Assembly: GCA_041163745.1 (NCBI GenBank)
Contig: JBEAQU010000024.1
Coordinates: 87,218 to 151,217, forward strand
Direction of reading: 5' to 3'
From: UBA6168 sp041163745
GTDB lineage: Bacteria; Bacteroidota; Bacteroidia; Chitinophagales; Saprospiraceae
DNA: 64,000 nt
Below, in pieces: positions 56,144 through 64,000 of the stretch; position 1 is the first letter of the stretch; every line of letters begins with the position of its first letter. Below the pieces are notes generated by a model. The model made no database searches. It saw only the letters and a list, made by a program, of their open reading frames with translations, and had not been told where the DNA came from. Position numbers and translations under genes: made by a program.

Positions 56144-56423
56144 ATCAAATAATAAAAGAAGGTGAATGGCCGCCGGGAGACAATCCGGGCGGGTTTCGCC
56201 GGCATCACCGGAGGCTGCCGGCTACTGCGCCGCACGGTGCGAAAGATAGCGGAAAATCCGCAAACCAAGGGCATGTAGGGTACTGAAATCCTGGGCGGGT
56301 TTGCGACTGTCCCCATGATGACGGCGGAAGGAAGCCTCCGTAGGGGAGGGAATCCCCGGGTCGTGCAGCTGACCCGATAATTTCTTTTTACAGCGGATTG
56401 GCATCGGAATCCCCGGTCATTTC

Positions 56424-56431
56424 TATTTTTG
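56424..56431 (+). promoter_or_regulatory. -7 element upstream of the second type B surface protein gene
   Basis: TATTTTTG, an exact TAnnTTTG match. The nearest TTG (56398-56400) is 23 bases upstream, a little far. Predicted leader about 70 bases. Confidence 0.4.
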
Positions 56432-56509
56432 GCAAAAAAAAGGTATTACCTTCGTCGCTGTGGCCAGACTTGTCCGTGCCAGGTTCCATGCGAATACAAA
56501 ACAGAACTT

Positions 56510-59500
56510 ATGAAATACACTTTTTCCGTTGCTTTCCTGTTTCTGGCCATGACGGCATTCGCCCAACCGGCCAACGACGACTGTTCCGGCCTGATTGACC
56601 TTGGGGAGGCGCCCATCTGCGATTCCACCCTGTACAACAACGTCGGTGCTACGGAAAGCAATATAGGATTCGACAATTTTCCGCCGTGTTTCGTTGGGAA
56701 CCCGCAGCGGGACGTATGGTTTTCCTTTGTGGCGTCGGACACCATCCTGGATTACCGGGTATTGCTGACCGGCGCACCGGACCCTGTCAACGGCCATCCC
56801 TCCATCCTGAACCCGCAAATAGCGCTCTATCGCGGCGATTGTGAATTCGACGGCCTGCAGCTCCTTGACTGCGTATCCGCGGCGGCGGGCGAGACTACGG
56901 CACAAGTGGACCTGATCGGCCTGACGCCCGGCATCACCTACTTTCTGCGCATCAACGACTGGTCGCCAAACGCCACCCCGAACGCCGGTTCCTTCCAGCT
57001 TTGCATCACCGAGAAGCCGCCGATCACCAACATCACCGAAGGAGGCAGCACCCTTTGCAGCGGCACCCTGGTGGACTCGGGGGGAGAGGACGGAGACTAC
57101 GGCAACAACGAGAACCATACCTTCACCATCTGTCCGTCGACGCCGAACAACTGCATCAATTTCACCCTGCAATACTTCAACCTGGAAAGCGGCGACTTCG
57201 GCTTCACGGGGGATGTGCTGACATTTTATGACGGCGCCAGCACCAGCGCGCCGCAGCTTGCCATCCTGAACGGCGCCGGCAGCAACAACCCGTCAAACGG
57301 AGGGGTCGCCTATTCCGTTTCCGCGTCCAGCGGCTGCCTGACCATCCAGTTCACCTCGAACGGCAGCACCACTTTCGAAGGATTCCTTGGCACCTGGCAA
57401 TGTACGGCGGATGCCTGCGACACCCCGCAGGACATCGTCGTGAATTCCGACGCCACCCCGGAGGAGATCGTACAGAGCGTGGTGGCCGGACAAACCGTCA
57501 TCAACGTCACGGCCGTCAATTGCGACGAGGATGCGCTGGGCACCTTCGATGCCGGTCCGGATTCCCAGCTGGGCCTGGACAAGGGCTTACTTCTGACGAG
57601 CGGCTCCGCCGTCAACGTCGCCAACCCGGCCACCTTTTTCACCTCCTCCTTCACCGGCGGCGGCAATGACGGCGACCTGGACTATCTGTCCAGCATAAAC
57701 GGGAACAGCTCCACCTCGCAGGATGCCTGCATCGTGGAGATGGAAGTGTTCGCGGCCACGGACGAGATCACCTTCGAATACATCTTCGGTTCCGAGGAAT
57801 ACCCCGAATACGTCAACACCTCCTTCAACGACATCTTCGCCTTCCTGGTATCCGGTCCCGGCATCGTCGGCGACCCGAACATCGCCGACCAGTTGAACAT
57901 CGCGACCCTTCCGAACGGCACCTTCATTCAGATCAACAGTGTGAACGACGGCCAGAACTGGCAGTACTACCGCAACAACGGCAACAGTCAGACAGTGGCC
58001 TACGACGGGCTCACCTCCGATTCCCTGGGAATCAAGAAAAGTCTGACCGCCAGTGTGGCGACCATCCCCTGCAATACCTACAAGCTCAAATTCGCCGTGG
58101 CCGACCGCGGCGACTCCTCGTTCGACTCCGGGGTCTTCATTTCCGAGATTAAAGGAGGATCCCCACAGTTAGGCGTCAACTACCAATCCGGCATCGAGTA
58201 CCTGGTCGAGGAATGTACGAACACACCGGACGAAATCGTCGTCTCCCTTAACGCGCCGATCGCACAACCGGCAACCTATGACGTGATCATTGGCGGCAAC
58301 GCCGTGCTGGGCGTGGATTACGAGCTGGACATTCCCGGCACCCTGACCTTCACCACCGGGACGGAATCGTTCAACTTTCCGGTCCAGGCCCTGGCGGACG
58401 GCGTGACGGAAGGAACCGACACCATCGAGATCCAGCTGGTCCGTGACTTCGGCTGCGGCTCGGTTGTCCTGGCCAGTCTGCTCATCGAGATCCAGGACCA
58501 ACTGGACGTCAGTATTTTCGATGACCAGCTGGACACGGTGCTGGTATGCGACGGAGGTTGCGCCCAGCTCCAGGCGGAGGGAGCCGCCAGCTACTTCTGG
58601 TCTCCGCCGGGCTTGCTCTCCAACCCCGACATTTCCAACCCAAGCATCTGCCCGGACACCAGCCTGCTGGTCACCGTCACCGGGACCTTGGGCATTTGCA
58701 CGGACATGGACTCCGTATGGGTGCAGCTGATCTCTCCGGAGGTGACCATTCTGCCGGACGGCAACCAGACCATCTGTGCCACCGACACCCTTGTCCTGGA
58801 GGCGTCCAATAACATCGGCAACAGCAACCTGCAGTGGACTTCTTTCTTCGTCCCCTTGCCCGACCCGACGGCACCGGTCCAGGCGGTCGTTCCGCCGCCA
58901 GGCTTCACGAACTTCACCCTCAACGTGTCCGTCTCCCTGGCCGGTTGCCAGGCCTCGGATGCCATCACCATCACCGTCGACCCCTTCAGCTTTCCGACCC
59001 TGGCTGCGGACACGGTGATCTGCGAGAACTACAGTGTGGATCTGGGCAGTGACATAGAGAACTCCACCACCACCTTCTCCTGGACCCCGAACCTGGGGCT
59101 GGAGCCTGGTACGGACGTCTCCGGTCCGGTGGCCACGCCGGACGTCACCACGACCTACACCCTGGTCGCGACCAGTTCGACCGGAATTTGCAAGGACAGT
59201 GCGGAGGTGACCGTCACGGTCATACCGGCGGATGTGGCCTTCGAGAATCCCGACACCACCTATCTTTGCCTCGGAGACACCGTATTGCTGAGCGCAACGA
59301 ACAGCACAGGAGGAGATGGGGTGAGCTGGCAGGCCCATCCGACGCTGCAGGTTCTCTCGCCGGAAACCGGCACGGCGGCGCCCACGGTTTCCACCTGGTA
59401 TTACATCCAGTTGGAGACAGCGCAATGCATGGTCTTCGACTCGGTATTGGTCTATGTGGATTCCTTGCCTTTGCTGGACATCATGGCCATACCCGACAAG

Positions 59501-61231
59501 GAATCCTATTGTCAGGGCGAGCAGGTCACCCTGGTGTCACCGACGTATGAGCCGGCCCATTTTCCGAACATCCAGCACAGTTGGGACGACGACTCCCCGG
59601 GCGCATTGACTCCGGACTCCTTCCTCAACCTGGTATTCCTGGCACAGGAAACGAACACCTACATTCGGGTGACCACCGTCAATGCCTGTACGAGTGTCGA
59701 TTCCATCGACATATTCGTCGTCCCGGTGGCCTCCATCAGCATCGACCCGCCGCAGAGCACCATTTGTCCTGGTGACCCGGTGGTGTTCACCGTCACGGCG
59801 GATCCCGGGGTCACGGACTTTTCCTGGAGCCCGTCCAACGGGTTGAGCTGCGACGACTGCACCAATCCCACGGCCACTGTCCTGACGACGACGACATTTA
59901 GCCTGGACGGTGAATTCATGGGATGTCCCGTGGGTGCATCCGCCACCATCACCGTGTCGCCCGCACCTGCCTTTTCTCCGCCGCCAAATCCGAGCATCTG
60001 CCCTGGTGAAGATATCACGCTCAACAATTCCGCCAGTCCGAACGCCACCTATACCTGGACTTCCTCCGACGGGAGCCTGAACAGTTCGGCAGCCCAACCG
60101 GTGGTGTCTCCACTTCAGACCACGACCTATTACCTGGTGGCCAGCAACGGCATCTGCGAGCGAGAGGAGGAAGTGACCATATTGGTTGCCACGGACTTCA
60201 CGCTCAGCATACCCAACGACACCATCCTGTGCAGTTACAGCCTGGTACCGCTCCAGGCGGAGGTGTCGGCGGCAGGTGTCCAGCTTACCTGGACCGACGA
60301 AACCGGCGCCGCCGTCACCCCACCCTACCCGGCCGGTGACGGCGGTGCCTTCACCCTGACGGCCGTCAGCGGGGAAGGTTGCTTTGTCAAGGAAGAGGTG
60401 CTGACCGTCGACGTCCACCCGGACTTCAACCTGGACGCCGGACCCGACCAGGTTGTCGGCAGCGGCACACCGGTAACGGTGGGTGTCACCGCCGACCTGC
60501 CTGGAGTCACTTTCAGCTGGACTGATGGAAACGGGGAGGACCTCGGTTCCGGTGCATCCGTGACCCTGACCTTGTGCAGCAGCGACCAGGTGGTGGTCAC
60601 CGGCGTGGACCCGAGCGGCTGTTACATACACCTGGACACCGTGAACATTTCGGTGACCGCCGGGTTTACGGTGGATTCGCTGTTGGTCAGCCAGTCGGAC
60701 ACCTCCGAGATCATTTACGAGGGAGAGGAGATCTCCCTGGATGTATACACCACCCCCAGTCCGTTGCCGGGGGCATCCTACGAATGGTTCCAGAACGGGG
60801 AACTGATCGCCACCACCGCTGCGCCGACGAGCGGGACCATCAATGCCCCGGAGATACTTGCCGAAGAGGAGGTGTTTGTCTACGACGTGGTGGTGACGGA
60901 TGCAGGCGGCTGCTCCAGCCTTTTCTCGGTCAGCTTGACGGTCTCCAACAATCCGCTGGACATGCCGAACATCTTCACGCCCAACAACGACGGATTGAAC
61001 GACGTGTTTCAGCCTGTGTCGCGGGTTCCTGTCGACATCCTGGAGTTCAAGGTGTGGAACCGTTGGGGACAACTGGTATACGAAGGAAGCGGAAGCGATG
61101 CCGGTTGGGACGGCAGACAAAACGAGAAGCCTGCCCCTTCCGACGTCTACGTATACTTCGTGCGTTACAGGATCCTGGGTGGCAGCGGGAAGGAGTATTC
61201 GGAAAAAGGAGACTGCACCTTGCTGCGATAA
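56510..61231 (+). CDS. Large surface protein with CUB-like, choice-of-anchor L and Ig-like domains and type B type IX sorting domain
   Basis: A 1573-residue secreted protein. A signal peptide (MKYTFSVAFLFLAMTAFAQ) is followed by a Cys-containing PPC-like domain (NDDCSGLIDLG), a CUB-like domain (about 185-300; GDVLTFYDGASTSAPQL) and a choice-of-anchor L-type domain (about 335-545; GLLLTSGSAVNVANP, YIFGSEEYPEYVNTSFNDIF, FLVSGPGI). A Calx-beta-like stretch (about 545-650) and several Ig/PKD-like modules with CPGE-type openings come next. The C-terminal type B sorting domain has NIFTPNNDGLNDVF, VWNRWGQLVYEG, GWDGRQNE and a final KGDCTLLR. It is secreted by the type IX system and is probably adhesive. 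kdsA follows 26 bases downstream. ATG 56510 begins the signal peptide. Confidence 0.9.
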   Translation: MKYTFSVAFLFLAMTAFAQPANDDCSGLIDLGEAPICDSTLYNNVGATESNIGFDNFPPCFVGNPQRDVWFSFVASDTILDYRVLLTGAPDPVNGHPSILNPQIALYRGDCEFDGLQLLDCVSAAAGETTAQVDLIGLTPGITYFLRINDWSPNATPNAGSFQLCITEKPPITNITEGGSTLCSGTLVDSGGEDGDYGNNENHTFTICPSTPNNCINFTLQYFNLESGDFGFTGDVLTFYDGASTSAPQLAILNGAGSNNPSNGGVAYSVSASSGCLTIQFTSNGSTTFEGFLGTWQCTADACDTPQDIVVNSDATPEEIVQSVVAGQTVINVTAVNCDEDALGTFDAGPDSQLGLDKGLLLTSGSAVNVANPATFFTSSFTGGGNDGDLDYLSSINGNSSTSQDACIVEMEVFAATDEITFEYIFGSEEYPEYVNTSFNDIFAFLVSGPGIVGDPNIADQLNIATLPNGTFIQINSVNDGQNWQYYRNNGNSQTVAYDGLTSDSLGIKKSLTASVATIPCNTYKLKFAVADRGDSSFDSGVFISEIKGGSPQLGVNYQSGIEYLVEECTNTPDEIVVSLNAPIAQPATYDVIIGGNAVLGVDYELDIPGTLTFTTGTESFNFPVQALADGVTEGTDTIEIQLVRDFGCGSVVLASLLIEIQDQLDVSIFDDQLDTVLVCDGGCAQLQAEGAASYFWSPPGLLSNPDISNPSICPDTSLLVTVTGTLGICTDMDSVWVQLISPEVTILPDGNQTICATDTLVLEASNNIGNSNLQWTSFFVPLPDPTAPVQAVVPPPGFTNFTLNVSVSLAGCQASDAITITVDPFSFPTLAADTVICENYSVDLGSDIENSTTTFSWTPNLGLEPGTDVSGPVATPDVTTTYTLVATSSTGICKDSAEVTVTVIPADVAFENPDTTYLCLGDTVLLSATNSTGGDGVSWQAHPTLQVLSPETGTAAPTVSTWYYIQLETAQCMVFDSVLVYVDSLPLLDIMAIPDKESYCQGEQVTLVSPTYEPAHFPNIQHSWDDDSPGALTPDSFLNLVFLAQETNTYIRVTTVNACTSVDSIDIFVVPVASISIDPPQSTICPGDPVVFTVTADPGVTDFSWSPSNGLSCDDCTNPTATVLTTTTFSLDGEFMGCPVGASATITVSPAPAFSPPPNPSICPGEDITLNNSASPNATYTWTSSDGSLNSSAAQPVVSPLQTTTYYLVASNGICEREEEVTILVATDFTLSIPNDTILCSYSLVPLQAEVSAAGVQLTWTDETGAAVTPPYPAGDGGAFTLTAVSGEGCFVKEEVLTVDVHPDFNLDAGPDQVVGSGTPVTVGVTADLPGVTFSWTDGNGEDLGSGASVTLTLCSSDQVVVTGVDPSGCYIHLDTVNISVTAGFTVDSLLVSQSDTSEIIYEGEEISLDVYTTPSPLPGASYEWFQNGELIATTAAPTSGTINAPEILAEEEVFVYDVVVTDAGGCSSLFSVSLTVSNNPLDMPNIFTPNNDGLNDVFQPVSRVPVDILEFKVWNRWGQLVYEGSGSDAGWDGRQNEKPAPSDVYVYFVRYRILGGSGKEYSEKGDCTLLR

Positions 61232-61257
61232 GGGACCTCCGACAACACAGAGCGTTG

Positions 61258-62094
61258 ATGCTACCTTTTCCATTGCTGAATTTCCAGGCGGAAGACCACC
61301 GTTCGTTCCTGCTGATTGCAGGACCGTGTGTGGTTGAAAGCGAAGAAATCCTGTTCGAGACGGCGGAAGTGCTGACGGAGACCTGTCGGTCGTTGGGAAT
61401 CCCCTTCATATTGAAGGCATCCTACCGGAAAGCTAACCGAACCAGCGTCCGCTCCTTCCGAGGGATCGGAGACGAGCGGGCGCTGGCGCTGTTGCGGAAG
61501 GCGGCCGACCGATACCGGGTGCCGGTCACAACCGACATCCATACGGCCGAAGAGGCCGCCATGGCGGCTGGCTATGTCGATGTGCTGCAGATTCCGGCCT
61601 TCCTGTGTCGTCAGACAGACCTGTTGGCGGCGGCGGCCGCCACCGGAAAGGTGGTCAACATAAAGAAAGGTCAGTTCCTTTCACCAGCCTCCATGCAATT
61701 CGCCGTCGAAAAAGTCCGGCAGAGCGGCAACGACCAGGTCTGGCTTACGGAGCGGGGCACCACCTTCGGTTATCAGGATTTGGTCGTGGACTTCCGAGGC
61801 ATCCCCACCATGCAGGAATTCGGGGTGCCTGTCATGCTGGATTGCACCCACTCCGTGCAACAACCCAACCAATCGGGTGGCGTCACCGGCGGGACGCCCC
61901 GATTCATCACCACCCTCGCCAAGGCGGGATTGGCGGCCGGCGCAGACGGCCTTTTCCTGGAAACACATCCGCGGCCGTCCGAAGCCCTGTCGGACGGTGC
62001 CAATATGCTGCCCTTGTCCGCCATGCCCGTCCTCCTGCGTCAACTCTCCCTGCTTTGGGATACATGCCGTCGATTGGATTCGCTTTCAACCTGA
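61258..62094 (+). CDS. kdsA: 3-deoxy-8-phosphooctulonate synthase
   Basis: Condenses phosphoenolpyruvate with arabinose 5-phosphate to give KDO-8-phosphate for LPS inner core. The 278-residue product has the family motifs: LLIAGPCVVESEE, LKASYRKANRTSVRSFRG, TTDIHTAEEA, DVLQIPAFLCRQTDLL, VNIKKGQFLSPASM and MLDCTHSVQQPNQ. Length is typical (280-284). The start ATG 61258 (MLPFPLLNF) begins right after the surface protein gene, so a longer open frame upstream is rejected. Together with gmhA it shows a complete-type LPS core. Confidence 0.97.
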   Translation: MLPFPLLNFQAEDHRSFLLIAGPCVVESEEILFETAEVLTETCRSLGIPFILKASYRKANRTSVRSFRGIGDERALALLRKAADRYRVPVTTDIHTAEEAAMAAGYVDVLQIPAFLCRQTDLLAAAAATGKVVNIKKGQFLSPASMQFAVEKVRQSGNDQVWLTERGTTFGYQDLVVDFRGIPTMQEFGVPVMLDCTHSVQQPNQSGGVTGGTPRFITTLAKAGLAAGADGLFLETHPRPSEALSDGANMLPLSAMPVLLRQLSLLWDTCRRLDSLST

Positions 62095-62562
62095 AGCAGG
62101 TGACAGCAGGTACCCAGGCATGATGATGATGTCAATCGGTCGGCGGCCTTCCCCAGTTTGGCAAGATTATTTCCACACTTGATGAAATGCAGCAAGACTA
62201 TGATTTGAAGTCACATTCATATTCACAATTATGACAACATAACAGCAACCGACCTCCGGAAAAAAAAAAGCGGGAAAAACGGTGCCAAGGTCCGCACCAT
62301 TTAATTAATTTTGACATTTATGTATTAGTCAGCCGTTTTCAAGCGCCAACGAATTCCGCACGAAACGCGCAGTCATCTTTGAAATTGGAAATTTATTGGC
62401 GCCAACTGTTTTATAACATTTCGTTTTCATTGATGTATCCTTGTCTCCCGTGACAACCCGGTATTCAGTGTAGGATGAGCAACGAAGCTCTTTCAACTGT
62501 GGTTCGAAAAATCCCATACAACCGATGGAAGCGTACATCGGATTGTAAAATGACATAGAAAC
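62095..62562. other. AT-rich intergenic region
   Basis: About 470 bases, clearly AT-richer than the surroundings (runs such as TTTAATTAATTTTGACATTTATG). I see no gene with support and no consensus promoter with both elements. Composition suggests a different history or a promoter-rich spacer. Confidence 0.5.
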
Positions 62563-62985
62563 ATGAAAATCCTGTCTTATGTTGTCTGTGGCTTGCTCCT
62601 GTTGCTGCAAGGAGCGGCACATGCGCAGTTGGAGAAGACCATTCACCAAACGTTTGAGACCGGAACGGCCGGAGAGGTCCGGTTGGATTTGTACGGGGAA
62701 TACGAGGTCATTGCATGGGCTGGTAATTTCATCATGACGGAAACGAAGATCGAGATTTTCAATGCCACATCCTATATCTTCAACTATCTGATAGACCGCC
62801 AGAACCGATATCTTGTCGAATCAAGCCAATCGGACGGCATTTTTCACCTGTACAGTCATGACAAGAAGCGGGAAGTCATCCGGACGAAATCCGGTGACTG
62901 TGAGGAGAAAATAATCATGAAGGTATTCATTCCTGAGAAATTCATTTCGAACGGCAGTCTTACGTACCTCAAGCACAACAATTAA
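62563..62985 (+). CDS. Small secreted protein, unknown family
   Basis: A 140-residue protein with a clear signal peptide (MKILSYVVCGLLLLLQGAAHAQ). The mature part has a beta-rich stretch: GTAGEVRLDLYGEYEVIAWAG, then TETKIEIFNATSYIFNYLID, and a final IIMKVFIPEKFISNGSLTYL. This pattern resembles the adhesin-like repeat proteins that open with a head domain of short strands (DUF4097-like), but the match is weak. It sits after an AT-rich spacer, unlinked to kdsA. Function unknown. Confidence 0.7.
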   Translation: MKILSYVVCGLLLLLQGAAHAQLEKTIHQTFETGTAGEVRLDLYGEYEVIAWAGNFIMTETKIEIFNATSYIFNYLIDRQNRYLVESSQSDGIFHLYSHDKKREVIRTKSGDCEEKIIMKVFIPEKFISNGSLTYLKHNN

Positions 62986-63072
62986 GGCGTCAGTGTCTTC
63001 GGGGTCCGAAGCCCTTGGCCTTCGATGTCGGAAGTATGCCGGAGACATTCCTGTGCCGTTGTGAATTCTTGT

Positions 63073-63080
63073 TACCTTTG
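63073..63080 (+). promoter_or_regulatory. Possible -7 element for the FAD-dependent dehydrogenase gene
   Basis: TACCTTTG, an exact match to TAnnTTTG, about 205 bases ahead of the ATG; no TTG at the right spacing. Confidence 0.35.
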
Positions 63081-63284
63081 ACTCGGTGGGTGAGGTGCCC
63101 TCCCGTAATCTGCTCCGGAGAATCCGGGCTTGCATGACGTATACCGTGCGGTGTCTGCAATGGGCGGTCGGGCTTGGTGCTCTCGGGTTTTCCATATACC
63201 GCGACACGATCTTCCCAACTCCATAAGATGCTGCGGCAGGAGGGTCTTCCACGTCTCCTTCAACCTGAATTCACCTGCATTCAT

Positions 63285-64000
63285 ATGCATATCACTGTGG
63301 ACATACGCGTTCTGCCTTCGCTGCTGACGGATGAGCAGGCCCTGATTCGTTCGGCCGCGGAGGCGGCCGGCCTGGCACCTTCGGAAATCCGTTCGATCCG
63401 ATTGCTGCGCCGTTCCGTTGATGCCCGGGGAGCCACGCCGGTTTTCCAGCTGCGTGTAGCCTTGCATACCGACGACGAACCGGCGGAGGAGGACCTGATG
63501 CCGGCGGTGCTGCCCATGGTACACGAACAGGAACCGGTCATTGTCGTGGGGGCGGGACCTGCCGGATACTTTGCGGCATTGGAATTGATCGAATCGGGTT
63601 TGCGGCCGGTGGTGTTCGACCGGGGGAAAGACGTACGCGCACGGCGCCGGGATCTGCGGGCCATACAGCAGTTCGGGCAGGTAAACGAGGATTCCAACTA
63701 CTGTTTCGGGGAAGGGGGCGCCGGCACTTACTCGGATGGCAAGTTGTACACCCGTTCCCACAAGCGGGGCGACATCAGCAAGGCCCTGCGCATCCTGGTG
63801 GCACATGGTGCGCAACCGGACATATTGGTAGATGCGCATCCCCACATCGGTTCCAACAAGTTGCCCGGGGTAGTCACCAGGCTGCGGGAGACCATCCTCC
63901 GGCAGGGTGGCGAGATTCATTTCGAGTCAAAGGTCACGGATTTCCTGATCCGGGGCAAACGGATGGAAGGGGTGGTGGTGAACGGCCGCCAGGAATTCCG
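63285..64000 (+). CDS. FAD-dependent dehydrogenase (COG2509-like), N-terminal part (partial)
   Basis: The first 238 codons of a gene that runs off the right edge. The reading frame from ATG 63285 gives an N-terminal domain of about 80 residues (MHITVDIRVLPSLLTDEQAL), then the dinucleotide-binding motif PVIVVGAGPAGYFAALELIE, then VFDRGKDVRARRRDL, SNYCFGEGGAGTYSDGKLYTR and HPHIGSNKLPGVV. This combination is typical of the uncharacterised FAD-dependent dehydrogenase family (COG2509). The oxidised substrate is not known. The stop codon is outside the window. Confidence 0.9.
   Translation, partial: MHITVDIRVLPSLLTDEQALIRSAAEAAGLAPSEIRSIRLLRRSVDARGATPVFQLRVALHTDDEPAEEDLMPAVLPMVHEQEPVIVVGAGPAGYFAALELIESGLRPVVFDRGKDVRARRRDLRAIQQFGQVNEDSNYCFGEGGAGTYSDGKLYTRSHKRGDISKALRILVAHGAQPDILVDAHPHIGSNKLPGVVTRLRETILRQGGEIHFESKVTDFLIRGKRMEGVVVNGRQEF

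Noticed and set aside
60574..61257. N-terminal extension of kdsA overlapping the surface protein gene
   Set aside because: Out of frame with the real gene and without KdsA similarity; ATG 61258 fits the family length.

Overview
The window looks like a chromosomal segment of a fairly GC-rich member of the Bacteroidota, most likely class Saprospiria (Saprospiraceae or Lewinellaceae-like); that placement is inference. The support is: two giant secreted proteins with C-terminal 'gliding motility' (type B) type IX secretion sorting domains, a type A sorting domain on a third protein, a miaB next to a sigma-54 activator gene, DUF6089-like and DUF2027/Smr proteins, and many promoters of the Bacteroidota form TTG-N19-21-TAnnTTTG. 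I found no insertion sequence, phage gene, CRISPR array or rRNA. The window is gene-dense and apparently core-like, with mostly short operons.

Layout. 1-9.9 kb (minus): start of a sigma-54 activator, miaB, a 2408-residue surface protein with four tandem modules of about 275 residues, and tpiA. 10.3-11.4 kb (plus): an ECF sigma factor and a small PspC protein. 11.5-17.8 kb (minus): a tRNA-His gene with its own promoter and terminator, then hisS, gmhA and metH. 18.3-22.5 kb (plus): an SPFH protein, an unknown helical protein coupled to a FAD oxidoreductase, and an outer-membrane barrel. 22.8-29.9 kb (plus): a polysaccharide ABC exporter pair, a secreted beta-helix protein, RecQ and a glycosyltransferase. 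29.9-36.3 kb: a small lipoprotein (minus), a LVIVD-repeat lipoprotein, a secreted barrel-like protein, rpsO with a structured leader, and pnp. 36.7-46.3 kb: an RDD membrane protein, a GlgE-like protein, a BNR/VPS10-type protein, an amidase and a cytochrome-c-containing dehydrogenase-like lipoprotein. 46.4-54.1 kb: a lipoprotein glutathione peroxidase, a nucleotide phosphodiesterase, tilS, an Omp28-like protein, queE, a methyltransferase and an Smr protein. 54.2-64 kb: a TlpA-type thioredoxin, a 1573-residue type B secreted protein, kdsA, a small secreted protein and the start of a FAD-dependent dehydrogenase.

Functional themes. Translation and RNA (miaB, tilS, queE, hisS with tRNA-His, rpsO, pnp); cell envelope and LPS (gmhA, kdsA, the ABC exporter, a glycosyltransferase, an amidase); and cell-surface proteins exported by type IX secretion.

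The two most interesting observations are these. First, hisS lies next to a tRNA-His gene that encodes U at -1 and A73 instead of the bacterial G-1:C73, and the enzyme's motif 2 region resembles alphaproteobacterial HisRS, so this may be a co-transferred, altered identity system. Second, the GlgE-like protein keeps the family's fold signatures but has Ser in place of the catalytic nucleophile Asp and Gly in place of the acid/base Glu, at exactly the family spacing, so it is a probable pseudoenzyme.
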